NCBI RefSeq assembly: GCF_004769405.1
Contig: NZ_RQES01000003.1
Coordinates: 1 to 20,060, forward strand
DNA: 20,060 nt
Source of the DNA: Leptospira selangorensis
GTDB lineage: Bacteria > Spirochaetota > Leptospiria > Leptospirales > Leptospiraceae
Reading direction: 5' to 3'
How positions within the stretch are numbered: position 1 is the stretch's first letter; every line of letters begins with the position of its first letter. This document shows, in pieces, positions 1-6,673 of the stretch. The notes beneath the pieces were generated by a model. That model was not told the DNA's origin, searched no databases, and worked only from the letters and a program-made list of their open reading frames with translations. The translations under genes and the position numbers were made by a program.

Positions 1-148
1 TCCTGTTACACCAGAAATGGCTGTAAGAATAGGCATCGCTACTAATACTTCTGCGGAGAGTTGGTTGAATATGCAGACTAAGTTAGATTTATGGGCTGCA
101 ATGCAAGAAAAGCCTAAGAATATTATTAAATTTCCTATTTCAGCCTAA
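1..148 (+). CDS. higA: HigA-family antitoxin, C-terminal part (cassette C0)
   Basis: The frame is open from the window edge and encodes the last 48 residues of an XRE-type antitoxin. The visible part reads PVTPEMAVRIG, then SAESWLNMQTKLDLW. This matches the HigA/VapI pattern, in which the end of the helix-turn-helix domain is followed by a W-x-N-x-Q-x-x-x-D-L motif. HigA binds and neutralises the HigB mRNA-cleaving toxin and represses the operon. The partner higB would lie just upstream, outside the window. The stop is 26 bases before attC1. A higB start at the right edge sits in a cassette whose opening arm matches the closing arm here, suggesting two copies of one cassette. Confidence 0.85.
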   Translation, partial: PVTPEMAVRIGIATNTSAESWLNMQTKLDLWAAMQEKPKNIIKFPISA

Positions 149-174
149 TCAATTTTATGATCAGCCAAACCGTC

Positions 175-330
175 GGCTAACTATCGGCTCTGACGCTTCG
201 CTTCGAGATTGCTTACGCAACTCTCGCTTGGCCTCCGGCACATTTCGCTTTGTCACTCGCCTTGCGGTGGCAAGTCTCGCGCCAAGTGCTGACGCACTCG
301 CGAAACGTCGTCAAGCCTTGGTCGTTATAC
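175..330 (+). repeat. attC1 (ends C0)
   Basis: R'' is GGCTAAC and R' is GTTATAC. The inner L boxes are class A: GGCTCTGACG on the left faces CGTCAAGCC on the right, pairing with one extrahelical C. The spacers between R and L boxes are TATC (left) and TTGGTC (right). R'' and R' do not match each other because they belong to neighbouring cassettes. Confidence 0.93.
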
Positions 331-359
331 GCAATTGTGCCCAAAACTTTCTTAAACTG

Positions 360-809
360 ATGAAACAGGCAATTCTACTCTTTTTGATAGTATCCTTTGA
401 ATTTTGTGCTCCAAGTATTGAAGAGTTGAACATAAAAGGCAGTATATATTTTCGGATGGTAGATATTTTTTTGCCGCCCGCTGATCATTTTGAAATATTT
501 AAAGAGAGGAACCTTCAAGAAAAGTTAAATAAAGATTTGTATGGTGAGATAGATACCGGCCATGTTCTTAAATCGTCCGAGGTTTTTGAGAGTGTTTTGG
601 TGCTTGAGGATAATTCTGAGAAAATTGTTCGAATAATTATTCCGAAATATTTGAAGAAAGAAATTTGGAAGATTAAACCATTTGAGTTAAAGAGAAAAGG
701 CGAAAAGTTGGTATCTGATTTTAATGTTCTAAAATATAAAGACGTATATATTTTAAACACAATAAATAAGTTAAAGTATCAAAAGGGCGAAGTTCCGATT
801 TCCAAGTAA
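360..809 (+). CDS. Putative exported lipoprotein, unknown function (C1)
   Basis: This gene encodes 149 residues. The start at 360 is the first ATG after attC1; the frame runs open further back only through attC sequence, so that extension is rejected. The N-terminus, MKQAILLFLIVSFEFCAPS, has a lysine, a hydrophobic core and then Cys16. That suggests a signal peptide with a loose spirochaete-style lipobox (FEFC). The mature part is charged, Lys/Glu-rich and mixed alpha/beta, and I recognise no domain. No clear Shine-Dalgarno is seen. The stop is 14 bases before attC2. A lipoprotein at an outer membrane surface is an inference from the signal alone. Confidence 0.7.
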   Translation: MKQAILLFLIVSFEFCAPSIEELNIKGSIYFRMVDIFLPPADHFEIFKERNLQEKLNKDLYGEIDTGHVLKSSEVFESVLVLEDNSEKIVRIIIPKYLKKEIWKIKPFELKRKGEKLVSDFNVLKYKDVYILNTINKLKYQKGEVPISK

Positions 810-823
810 AGGGGCACAACTGC

Positions 824-963
824 GTATAACTGTCGGTGCTTCCGCTACGCTTCGAGATTGCTTTCGCAACTCTCGCTCGGGCTACGCCACATTTGCGTCT
901 GTCACTTCGTTTGCAGAGCAAACTCGTGCCATTGCAAACGTCGGAACACCTTGGTCGTTAGGC
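824..963 (+). repeat. attC2 (ends C1)
   Basis: R'' is GTATAAC, complementary to the R' opening C1; R' is GTTAGGC. The L boxes are class B: GGTGCTTCCG faces CGGAACACC, again with one extrahelical C. At 140 bp it is one of the short sites. Confidence 0.93.
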
Positions 964-986
964 GAAAGCCAAATCAATATCTTCTC

Positions 987-1724
987 ATGAAAATAATTTC
1001 ACCATCGACGAATAGCTTAGTTAGCTGGATTACAAATGGAACTTCATGGAGTGGCCTATTTCAGTGTAGAGATTTCATTCCTCCAATATTTGAAAGGTAT
1101 ATAAAAATTTTACTTCCGACAGGGATATACAGAGACTTCCCAATAGATCGGTATCCGGTTAATCCTACCAGTGTTGAGGATATCAAAACGCGGATGCAAA
1201 TAGGTGAAGAGCATTTTATTCCAGGAGAATTCGGGATAATATCTGAAAGCAGATTAGATAGAATTAGGTCGTATGAAATCGCAAAAGTATATGATATACC
1301 TTTCGATAGTAAAATGGATTCAAACTTTTTGTTCAATTCTCTGGGGTTTTGGCCAGCAAATTTGCAAAGTATGCCTAATCTAGAGAAGCAATATGTTAAT
1401 AGAATAATCTCTCTCATTGGGTACAGTGAAGAAGTATTCTTTTATGGGGATGCAAAAACCGGAAAATATCTACCGGATAGCCATGAAAGCTGGCATTATT
1501 CTGGGAAACTAACTGAATTGTTTCAGGTTATGGATTTGACTGTTTCGGATTACCCTGCCTATATTTGGCCGCAGGGTAAGGAATGGTTAATAGTTCATAT
1601 TGAAGATCAAGATTATTTTCTAATTGGATGCTCAGATTCAATGTTTAAAAGAATAGAATCTGATTCTGAAATAGAATTAATAAATATTAATGATCCACAA
1701 GAAAAGGTTGCAAATCTATTTTAG
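987..1724 (+). CDS. Conserved hypothetical protein, 245 aa (C2)
   Basis: The start at 987 is the first ATG after attC2; the longer open frame back to 858 lies in attC and is not used. No signal peptide or membrane segment is seen. The N-terminal part (SLVSWITNGTSW, then FERYIKILLP) and the C-terminal part (YPAYIWPQGKEWLIVHIEDQD) loosely resemble a widespread family of hypothetical proteins. In that family, a Y-x-R-I-x-x-P segment comes early and a P-x-x-W-P-x-D-R-x-W segment comes late. Here the Asp-Arg of the late motif is replaced by Gly-Lys, so the resemblance is weak. The protein is likely cytoplasmic and its function is unknown. It is the only gene of its cassette and stops 16 bases before attC3. 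Confidence 0.75.
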   Translation: MKIISPSTNSLVSWITNGTSWSGLFQCRDFIPPIFERYIKILLPTGIYRDFPIDRYPVNPTSVEDIKTRMQIGEEHFIPGEFGIISESRLDRIRSYEIAKVYDIPFDSKMDSNFLFNSLGFWPANLQSMPNLEKQYVNRIISLIGYSEEVFFYGDAKTGKYLPDSHESWHYSGKLTELFQVMDLTVSDYPAYIWPQGKEWLIVHIEDQDYFLIGCSDSMFKRIESDSEIELININDPQEKVANLF

Positions 1725-1740
1725 AAGAGATTTGGCCATC

Positions 1741-1912
1741 GCCTAACTATCGGCTTATCGCTGCGCTTCGAGATTGCGTGCGCAACTCTCGCTTGGGCTT
1801 CGCCACATTGGCTTCAGTCACGCCTTTTGCAAATGCAAAAGATCGTGCCTGTTCCTAACGCCTCTGCGAGGCTCAGGAATTCGCCAACGTCGATAACCCT
1901 TGGTCGTTAGAC
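1741..1912 (+). repeat. attC3 (ends C2)
   Basis: R'' is GCCTAAC and R' is GTTAGAC. The L boxes are class C: GGCTTATCG faces CGATAACCC, paired if one C is extrahelical. At 172 bp it is long because the distal part carries an extra small hairpin, GCCTC-tgc-GAGGC, near 1859-1872. Confidence 0.93.
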
Positions 1913-1932
1913 GCAATTGATTATTTGATGCT

Positions 1933-3099
1933 ATGAGTAAGAAGAATTATTTACAAATTATTGAAGAAACTATCGATAAGAAATTAGATCAAAAAGTAAT
2001 CAACGGGTTAACAGGCCCGGAAATTGAAAGAATAGCATATACAATAGATGCATATGTAAAAGATCCCTTTATACCTACAAAATCCAAGTTTGAACTTCGT
2101 CCTTTTTTCTCTTATGAAGTTAGTATGGGAGATCATTTTGTTCAAGCTGCGTTCGTTAACGGTGAAGATCTAAAAACCTTGAAGCTTTTCAGCGATCTCA
2201 AGCGAACGTTACTTTATTCGGAATCAATTTGCTTTTACGATCCGTTAGTATACCATTTGGACTTTTTTCGGCCATACACAGGTTCCGAATTTTCGGAAAG
2301 ACGTATTAATTCTGTAAAATATATTCTCAATCAATATATCGAAGCTTATGATCTTTTTGAAAAGAATATATTAATTCCCATCTCGTATGATGGATTTAGG
2401 TCTATTAAAAGTGAAATATGGGAAGATATTGATAACATTCAACTCCCAATAAAAACTCTTGAGAAAGAATATAAGGATCAGGCTGAATTTATAAGACTAT
2501 TTTATCTTGAAAATATAAAAAAACAACTTAAGTATAAATACATGTTAAATAATCAGGTTGATATTGTTCTACCTGATGATATCTATTTAAACATATATAA
2601 AATGGTTCTTAGAGAACATTCTAAGATTAACACGGACATCTCAGGTCATCGATTTAATAAGCTATTTTGCTTTAATAAATACCAGATTATTGATACTGAT
2701 AATCTTGAGATAAAACATATTACGAATATAAGAAATAATGAAGAGGCATTTTCTATAATTAGAAATTCAATTAATAATTCCTTAAATATAATAAATGATC
2801 CAAACACGCCAGATAATTTGAAGTTAGATAGTTTAAAACTTCATTTTGAAGAAGATCTCGATAAATATTCTAAAGAAATTCAAAAATCCCAATATCTAAA
2901 AACACTAACAAATTTAGCAAAAGAAGAGATTTTGATTGGAGGAATAAGGGCCTTGACAGCTGAATATTTTCTACGTGACATACCTCGTTCTCTTGCAACA
3001 GGTTTTTTGCCTTCGCTCGCTAAATTGCTTTATACAGGCATTGCAAAAAAACCTGATTACTTAATTAATAATAATTTTCTTAGCTTTATTAAAAAATAA
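1933..3099 (+). CDS. Hypothetical protein, 388 aa (C3)
   Basis: This is the longest single protein of the window. The ATG at 1933 lies 20 bases after the R' box and is the only good start; no clear Shine-Dalgarno is seen. The protein is largely alpha-helical and charged, with no signal peptide. Around residues 330-370 is a less polar, glycine-containing helix region (EILIGGIRALTAEYFL, then LATGFLPSLAKLLYTGIAK). This could be a membrane-touching hairpin or a packed amphipathic helix. I recognise no family. It stops 8 bases before attC4, with no other gene in the cassette. Confidence 0.8.
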   Translation: MSKKNYLQIIEETIDKKLDQKVINGLTGPEIERIAYTIDAYVKDPFIPTKSKFELRPFFSYEVSMGDHFVQAAFVNGEDLKTLKLFSDLKRTLLYSESICFYDPLVYHLDFFRPYTGSEFSERRINSVKYILNQYIEAYDLFEKNILIPISYDGFRSIKSEIWEDIDNIQLPIKTLEKEYKDQAEFIRLFYLENIKKQLKYKYMLNNQVDIVLPDDIYLNIYKMVLREHSKINTDISGHRFNKLFCFNKYQIIDTDNLEIKHITNIRNNEEAFSIIRNSINNSLNIINDPNTPDNLKLDSLKLHFEEDLDKYSKEIQKSQYLKTLTNLAKEEILIGGIRALTAEYFLRDIPRSLATGFLPSLAKLLYTGIAKKPDYLINNNFLSFIKK

Positions 3100-3107
3100 T
3101 CAACTGC

Positions 3108-3246
3108 GTCTAACTTTCGGCTCTGACGCTCCGTTTCGAGATGCTACGCACTCTCACTTCGGGCTTCGCCACATTTGCTTCTGTCACTCGCCTTGCAAAG
3201 CAAGCCTCGCGCCATCGCAAACGTCGTCAAGCCTTGGTCGTTAGGC
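3108..3246 (+). repeat. attC4 (ends C3)
   Basis: R'' is GTCTAAC and R' is GTTAGGC. The L boxes are class A (GGCTCTGACG with CGTCAAGCC), and the left spacer is TTTC instead of TATC. It is one of the shortest sites at 139 bp. Confidence 0.92.
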
Positions 3247-3283
3247 GAAAGTTGCAAAATTTCAATTTATCTAAGGGTAATTT

Positions 3284-4102
3284 ATGATCACTTTAGAAGA
3301 AATAATTAAAAAATATGAATCGAAGACTACGTTCTTAACTCAGAAAGAGCAAGAAGTAAGTGATAAGTTTAAGAGTAGTCAGTATAGAGGCATATTTATT
3401 ATTTTTGATATTTTCCTTTCCGCTTTTACAGATAATTTAACTTCTATTTGTAAACCAATAAGTAAAAAAGATGTTTTGTTGCTTTTATATAGCGAATCAT
3501 TTAAACGAATTAGAATTGCAATCGATCTATCCAAAAAAGGGTATTATACTGAAGCGTTAGCTAGTTTAAGAACTTCCTTCGAATTAAATAAAATCTTAAA
3601 CGCTATTCAAAAGGATATACTTCCTGAATTAGATTTCTTTGGAAAAGATAGGGGAGATGAATTTAAAAGCTTAACGAAAAAAGAACAAGGAAAAATCATT
3701 TTATCGCATCAGAAAGAAATTGATTTAAAAATCAACAATTTCGACGATAAAGACTTGCCCCCAAATATTCGCCCGACACTTAAAATTTTCAAAAGCAACT
3801 TCCACGTTTCAGTACATAAAGCTTTAAGCAGCATAGCTTTAAAATTTAGTGAGTTTACTGCTACGGGGCAAGTCGATTTATTTGGTCCTGATTCCGCATC
3901 CAATATAGTAGAAATCTCAATAAATTACACATCCTATATGATTCTAATATATCTAAAACTTTGGACGAAATCAAGATTTTACGATTCATCTAAAACCAAC
4001 GTAGTTACCGATTTAGAAAATTTTTTGCAAAACAGCTATTCTATTAGTGGAACTGAATTTTCGAAAGATATTATAGAGTATATCAATATTAAATACGCGT
4101 AA
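3284..4102 (+). CDS. DUF5677/HEPN-like helical protein, 272 aa (C4)
   Basis: The start is well supported: AAGGG at 3273-3277 lies 6 bases before the ATG. The protein is alpha-helical. Residues about 74-102 (FKRIRIAIDLSKKGYYTEAL, then ASLRTSFEL) match the typical pattern of DUF5677-type proteins, with an amphipathic helix, a Gly-Tyr turn, Glu-Ala and then an Arg-x3-Glu-Leu helix. FHVSVHKALSSI near residue 170 recalls the later conserved Ser/His segment. Such proteins are often grouped with HEPN-like folds found near defence and mobile genes. I see no canonical RX4-6H motif, so RNase activity cannot be claimed. The family call is from pattern memory and is moderate at best. Confidence 0.7.
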   Translation: MITLEEIIKKYESKTTFLTQKEQEVSDKFKSSQYRGIFIIFDIFLSAFTDNLTSICKPISKKDVLLLLYSESFKRIRIAIDLSKKGYYTEALASLRTSFELNKILNAIQKDILPELDFFGKDRGDEFKSLTKKEQGKIILSHQKEIDLKINNFDDKDLPPNIRPTLKIFKSNFHVSVHKALSSIALKFSEFTATGQVDLFGPDSASNIVEISINYTSYMILIYLKLWTKSRFYDSSKTNVVTDLENFLQNSYSISGTEFSKDIIEYINIKYA

Positions 4103-4112
4103 TGCAACCTTC

Positions 4113-4253
4113 GCCTAACTATCGGTGCTTCCGCTACGCTTCGAGCTTGCTTACGCAACTCTCGCTCGGGCTACGCCACATTTGCTTCTGTCACTTCGTT
4201 TGCATGAGCAAACTCGCGCCATTGCAAACGTCGGAACACCTTGGTCGTTATCT
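4113..4253 (+). repeat. attC5 (ends C4)
   Basis: R'' is GCCTAAC and R' is GTTATCT, a variant ending in T. The L boxes are class B (GGTGCTTCCG with CGGAACACC). The unusual R' is matched exactly by the AGATAAC R'' of attC6 1.8 kb away, which shows that C5 is one cassette despite its several genes. Confidence 0.93.
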
Positions 4254-4278
4254 GCCATGCCGCGCCCCTCATTAAAGC

Positions 4279-4304
4279 GCCTGCCGTCCGTGGCAGGCTT
4301 TAAT
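4279..4304 (+). terminator. Terminator-like hairpin at head of C5
   Basis: GCCTGCC (4279-4285) and GGCAGGC (4292-4298) form a perfect 7-bp GC-rich stem with a 6-base loop, followed by TTTAATTT. It lies between attC5 and the first gene of C5. It could block read-through from upstream cassettes or act as an attenuator in the leader. The T-run is interrupted, so termination strength is uncertain. Confidence 0.5.
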
Positions 4305-4329
4305 TTATTTAAAACATCAGGAGTAAAAA

Positions 4330-4989
4330 ATGTTTAACCTAAATTTAGATAATCTTTTAGTTCCGTTAATAACGATCGTTATATACGAAACACTCAAATA
4401 TCTTGGCTCATTAATTTTGCCGGAATCTATCAAGCTTTTCTTTGCAAAAAAGCTCGAACTATTCAAAGGATCAATAGGAAATAGAATACCATATAAAGAG
4501 ATCATTAGACAATCTTTATCGAGTTCAATTGATAAATATAACGATATTAGATTGAAATATTATACTGAATCTTATCTTCTTTTTTTCGAAGTATTGTTAA
4601 TCGATTCTAATATAAAAAAGCATAACATTTCCAAAGACAAATCAGAAGAGTTATACAACGATCTTTTTGATAAATTGCAGAAACTGAGAGAAGGTGTATT
4701 TATCAATAAAATTTATTCACCTGAATTCTTTAATTATCTGCTAAGCTTTCAGATAGGACTGCATGATGATTTACGTTTAAAGTATCATAAGCATTTGTAT
4801 CAGAAAGTAGATGAAAATAATTATATAGAAAAATATAATCCTTCAGATGAAATTGATAAAGCAGGTAAGTGGCTAATTAATAATAGCTTAACAAATATTA
4901 CTCTTAAAGATGTAATTAATTACCATTTCGAAGAAACGAAAGAGTTCTCTGCGAATGAAAAAGGCTCAATTCAAGGAGAGAAAAAGTAA
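4330..4989 (+). CDS. Membrane-anchored hypothetical protein, 219 aa (C5)
   Basis: AGGAG at 4319-4323 precedes the ATG by 6 bases, one of the best ribosome sites of the window. Residues about 9-31 (LLVPLITIVIYETLKYLGSL) form a likely membrane segment near the N-terminus. The remaining 190 residues are helical, charged and Lys/Tyr-rich, with a soluble acidic tail. I recognise no family. The gene is followed by a strong hairpin at 5032-5057 and converges on the minus-strand HTH gene of the same cassette. An effector role under control of the two neighbouring HTH regulators is possible, but only location supports it. Confidence 0.75.
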   Translation: MFNLNLDNLLVPLITIVIYETLKYLGSLILPESIKLFFAKKLELFKGSIGNRIPYKEIIRQSLSSSIDKYNDIRLKYYTESYLLFFEVLLIDSNIKKHNISKDKSEELYNDLFDKLQKLREGVFINKIYSPEFFNYLLSFQIGLHDDLRLKYHKHLYQKVDENNYIEKYNPSDEIDKAGKWLINNSLTNITLKDVINYHFEETKEFSANEKGSIQGEKK

Positions 4990-5031
4990 GGTAATTCGCC
5001 TTTCATGTAAAACGAAAAATAGTTTTGTATC

Positions 5032-5057
5032 CACCCGAACGCTTTGCGATCGGGGTG
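5032..5057. terminator. Hairpin between convergent genes of C5
   Basis: CACCCGA (5032-5038) faces TCGGGGTG (5050-5057) with one bulged G, and inside it CGC-ttt-GCG pairs as well. It lies between the 3' ends of the 4330-4989 gene and the minus-strand HTH gene, where a bidirectional terminator is expected. AATTTTATT follows 3 bases downstream on the plus strand. The rest of 4990-5123 shows nothing I can name. Confidence 0.5.
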
Positions 5058-5123
5058 CAGAATTTTATTCGAGTTTTGTTCTAATTGCCCTCGTTAAAAC
5101 TGCTTCACAGATTTTACTCGGGC

Positions 5124-5399
5124 TTAATCTATCTGTTCAACAAGATCACTTTTGATAAAGGCAGAATAGAAATAGATAGTTGGCTTTCCATAAAGCCTAT
5201 ATAAAATCAAAAACTCATCCATAAACAATCGCCTTTGTCCAAGCTCTATCTTAGAAATATGACTTCGACTACGCTTTAGCTTCTTAGCAACTTCAGCTTG
5301 AGTAAGACCAGCATCCTTTCTCGCCGTCTTCAAAGCTCTGTAAAAGAATTCTTTCTCCTTCTTTGAGACTTTCCATTGCGGAAGGACACTTGCAAACAT
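5124..5399 (-). CDS. XRE-family HTH regulator, antisense within cassette C5
   Basis: This is the only accepted minus-strand gene. The chosen start at 5399 has GGAGGT (5409-5404 on the minus strand) 4 bases upstream. The frame is open to an ATG at 5504, adding 35 low-complexity residues without a ribosome site, so a longer form is possible. The 91-residue protein contains a classic helix-turn-helix, ALKTARKDAGLTQAEVAKKL followed by KRSRSHISKIELGQRRL, then a short hydrophobic tail (PTIYFYSAFI). The domain binds DNA in Cro/CI-type repressors and antitoxins. It is divergent from the second HTH gene at 5573, and an inverted repeat lies between them. It may repress its own promoter. Confidence 0.85.
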   Translation of the reverse strand: MFASVLPQWKVSKKEKEFFYRALKTARKDAGLTQAEVAKKLKRSRSHISKIELGQRRLFMDEFLILYRLYGKPTIYFYSAFIKSDLVEQID

Positions 5400-5516
5400 T
5401 GTGACCTCCGAATTTGCTACCTTTTGGGCATTCGAGGGCCTCAGAATCGGTCTTTTTCTGCTTTTCGTATAAGGAGATGCCATAGAAACTAATTCTGCGC
5501 TCATAAAGTGCTAAAT

Positions 5517-5545
5517 ACATTAATACTATATAAACGTATTAATGT
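5517..5545. promoter_or_regulatory. Perfect 10-bp inverted repeat, candidate operator of C5
   Basis: ACATTAATAC (5517-5526) and GTATTAATGT (5536-5545) are exact reverse complements separated by 9 bases. The repeat covers the -10 and most of the -35 of the minus-strand promoter, and lies between two divergent HTH genes. That is the expected arrangement for a dimeric repressor operator. Confidence 0.75.
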
Positions 5546-5548
5546 CAA
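5520..5548 (-). promoter_or_regulatory. Promoter for minus-strand HTH gene (C5)
   Basis: On the minus strand a consensus -35 TTGACA (5548-5543) is followed after 17 bases by TATTAA (5525-5520) as -10. The -35 is perfect and the -10 matches 4 of 6. Transcription from here would leave a leader of about 110 bases before the start chosen at 5399. It is overlapped by the inverted repeat. Confidence 0.6.
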
Positions 5549-5572
5549 TAATATTTTATAAAAGCATTTTGA

Positions 5573-5995
5573 ATGACAGTTAAAAAAGTAGAGAATTTAC
5601 TTGGTAAAAAGGTGCAAGCCCTGATTGAAGCGAAAGGGGACAGTCAAAAAGAAGCGGCTGCCAAACTAAAACTTACACCTACCGGGATGAATGGAATTGT
5701 TCAAGGACGAGTCGAATCTGCTTCGCATTCTTTTTTAACGCTTCTTAAGCAAGAGTATAAACCAGATTTTAACTGGCTTTTGAATGATTCGATTCCTGTT
5801 CTTCCAATCAAATATCTTTCACCGGAAGAGGAAGATAAATTGGTTTCAAAAGCTGATCAAGATAAAGTATTACTAAGCCAAATTAAAACCACGAAAGGTC
5901 TTAGAGAAATTATTCAGAACCTTTTAAAATTTTCTAATCAGCAAAGAAAAGCTATAGGGGAAATGATTGCTGAGTTTTCTAAAGATAAGGATTAG
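5573..5995 (+). CDS. CI-like HTH transcription regulator, 140 aa (C5)
   Basis: Residues about 8-72 form a helix-turn-helix of the phage repressor type: LLGKKVQALIEAKG, then KEAAAKLKLTPTGMNGIVQG, then QEYKPDFNWLLN. The closing NWLLN phrase is typical of CI/XRE repressors. The C-terminal half is helical and charged with no peptidase motif, so no LexA-like self-cleavage is predicted. The ATG at 5573 has no clear Shine-Dalgarno. It is divergent from the HTH gene at 5124-5399 with a palindrome between them, so mutual or auto-repression is likely. Its product and the minus-strand protein may form a two-repressor switch, but the regulated target is unknown. Confidence 0.8.
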   Translation: MTVKKVENLLGKKVQALIEAKGDSQKEAAAKLKLTPTGMNGIVQGRVESASHSFLTLLKQEYKPDFNWLLNDSIPVLPIKYLSPEEEDKLVSKADQDKVLLSQIKTTKGLREIIQNLLKFSNQQRKAIGEMIAEFSKDKD

Positions 5996-6005
5996 ATAGA
6001 CATTC

Positions 6006-6044
6006 CCTAACCGGCTACGCCTTCCGTGGCTTCGCTCGGTTAGG
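6006..6044 (+). terminator. Hairpin with R-box-like ends after C5 regulator
   Basis: CCTAACCG (6006-6013) pairs with CGGTTAGG (6037-6044), and the inner GGC/GCC bases pair partly. It follows the CI-like gene by 10 bases, so it may act as a terminator, though no T-run follows. Its ends (CCTAAC, GTTAGG) look like a miniature attC stem of 39 bp. Confidence 0.4.
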
Positions 6045-6064
6045 CATCCGGGGCGCGGCACAGC

Positions 6065-6237
6065 AGATAACTTCGGCTTATCGCTACGCTTCGGGGTTCA
6101 CTTCGCTCACCCTCGCTCGGGCTTCGCCACATTGGTCTCCGTCACGTTTCTTGCATAAGCAAGAAAGCGCGCCGACAGTAACGCCTGCATCGCAGGCTCA
6201 CCTACGACCAACGTCGATAAGCCTTGGGTCGTTAGGC
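6065..6237 (+). repeat. attC6 (ends C5)
   Basis: R'' is AGATAAC and R' is GTTAGGC. The L boxes are class C, but the right side reads CGATAAGCC and pairs completely with GGCTTATCG. It therefore lacks the extrahelical C seen at nearly all other sites. At 173 bp it is the longest site and carries an extra hairpin GCCTGC-atc-GCAGGC. Confidence 0.92.
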
Positions 6238-6270
6238 GGACAGCTCTGCATGATATTCTTTTCAAACTTT

Positions 6271-6288
6271 GCGGGCTTCCATGCCCGC
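6271..6288 (+). terminator. Terminator-like hairpin at head of C6
   Basis: GCGGGC (6271-6276) and GCCCGC (6283-6288) form a perfect 6-bp stem with a TTCCAT loop, followed by TTGCTTTC. It lies between attC6 and the brnTA promoter, so it would shield the operon from upstream transcription. The T-run is weak. Confidence 0.45.
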
Positions 6289-6336
6289 TTGCTTTCATTA
6301 ATATGAACTCTAAATTTTATTAATGTGCACTAAAAT

Positions 6337-6354
6337 ATGCATAATTATATGTAT
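6337..6354. promoter_or_regulatory. Near-perfect inverted repeat, candidate BrnA operator
   Basis: ATGCATA (6337-6343) faces TATGTAT (6348-6354) across 4 bases, pairing at 6 of 7 positions. It abuts the -35 box of the brnT promoter. BrnA antitoxins are known to repress their own operon with BrnT, so this is a plausible binding site. Confidence 0.5.
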
Positions 6355-6382
6355 TGACATGGATTTGTTTCCTATCTATTTT
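6354..6382 (+). promoter_or_regulatory. brnTA promoter
   Basis: A perfect TTGACA (6354-6359) is followed after 17 bases by TATTTT (6377-6382). The predicted start of transcription is near 6389, only about 3 bases before the brnT ATG at 6392. The brnT message may therefore be leaderless, consistent with the lack of a Shine-Dalgarno. Confidence 0.6.
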
Positions 6383-6391
6383 TATATATAG

Positions 6392-6673
6392 ATGGAGTTT
6401 GAATGGGATCCTGCAAAGAATGACGAAAATTTGCGGAAACATGGAATTGATTTCTTTGAAGCTCAAAAGGCATTCTTGGATCCAAATAGGGTTATTACTT
6501 TAGATATTACCCATTCTTCAGATTCCGAAAAAAGATATTATTGTTTTGGCCTAATTGATTCGTATGTATCAACAGTAAGATTTACTGTTAGAAATGGTAA
6601 AATCAGAATCTTTGGGGCAGGTTATTGGAGGCAAGGTAAGAAAGTTTATGAAAAAGAAAATAAAATACGCTGA
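6392..6673 (+). CDS. brnT: BrnT-family ribonuclease toxin (C6)
   Basis: This 93-residue protein opens with the BrnT signature: MEFEWDPAKNDENLRKHGID, then FFEAQKAFLDPN. It continues with the conserved SEKRYYCFGLID strand and the basic KIRIFGAGYWRQGKKVYE tail. BrnT is a RelE-fold toxin that cleaves RNA and is neutralised by BrnA. In the usual family the tail reads R-I-I-S-A-R-x-A; here Ser-Ala-Arg is replaced by Gly-Ala-Gly, so activity may differ. The downstream antitoxin overlaps by 26 bases, giving tight coupling. It has its own promoter and a possible operator, so it does not depend on array transcription. Confidence 0.88.
   Translation: MEFEWDPAKNDENLRKHGIDFFEAQKAFLDPNRVITLDITHSSDSEKRYYCFGLIDSYVSTVRFTVRNGKIRIFGAGYWRQGKKVYEKENKIR

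Noticed and set aside
228..359. N-terminal extension of the C1 gene, and similar extensions of the genes in C2, C13, C17 and C21, into the preceding attC
   Set aside because: The extra residues are translations of attC sequence (recurring FRFVTRLA and TLVV-type peptides). They are shared by unrelated genes and have no ribosome site, so starts were moved to the first ATG after the R' box.
721..921. Minus-strand open frames through attC2, and the like at 6107-6298, 7515-7751, 10623-10823, 13722-13949, 14992-15189, 18074-18400 and 18813-19082
   Set aside because: They read the GC-rich attC repeat in reverse, give near-identical peptides around unrelated genes, and overlap accepted forward genes.
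4125..4337. Forward open frames that begin inside attC sites (also 6988-7266, 8570-8800, 10515-10703, 10577-10762, 12274-12462, 13045-13275, 16375-16593, 18800-19018)
   Set aside because: Their first part is attC sequence and their last part runs through cassette leaders, with no domain and no ribosome site.
4990..5123. A decayed attC separating the first gene of C5 from the HTH genes
   Set aside because: There is a hairpin but no R or L boxes. The R boxes and arms at 4247 and 6071 match each other, so C5 is one unit.
5293..5520. 75-codon minus-strand frame in C5
   Set aside because: It overlaps the XRE gene in another frame and shows no domain; the XRE frame has a clear helix-turn-helix and a GGAGGT site.
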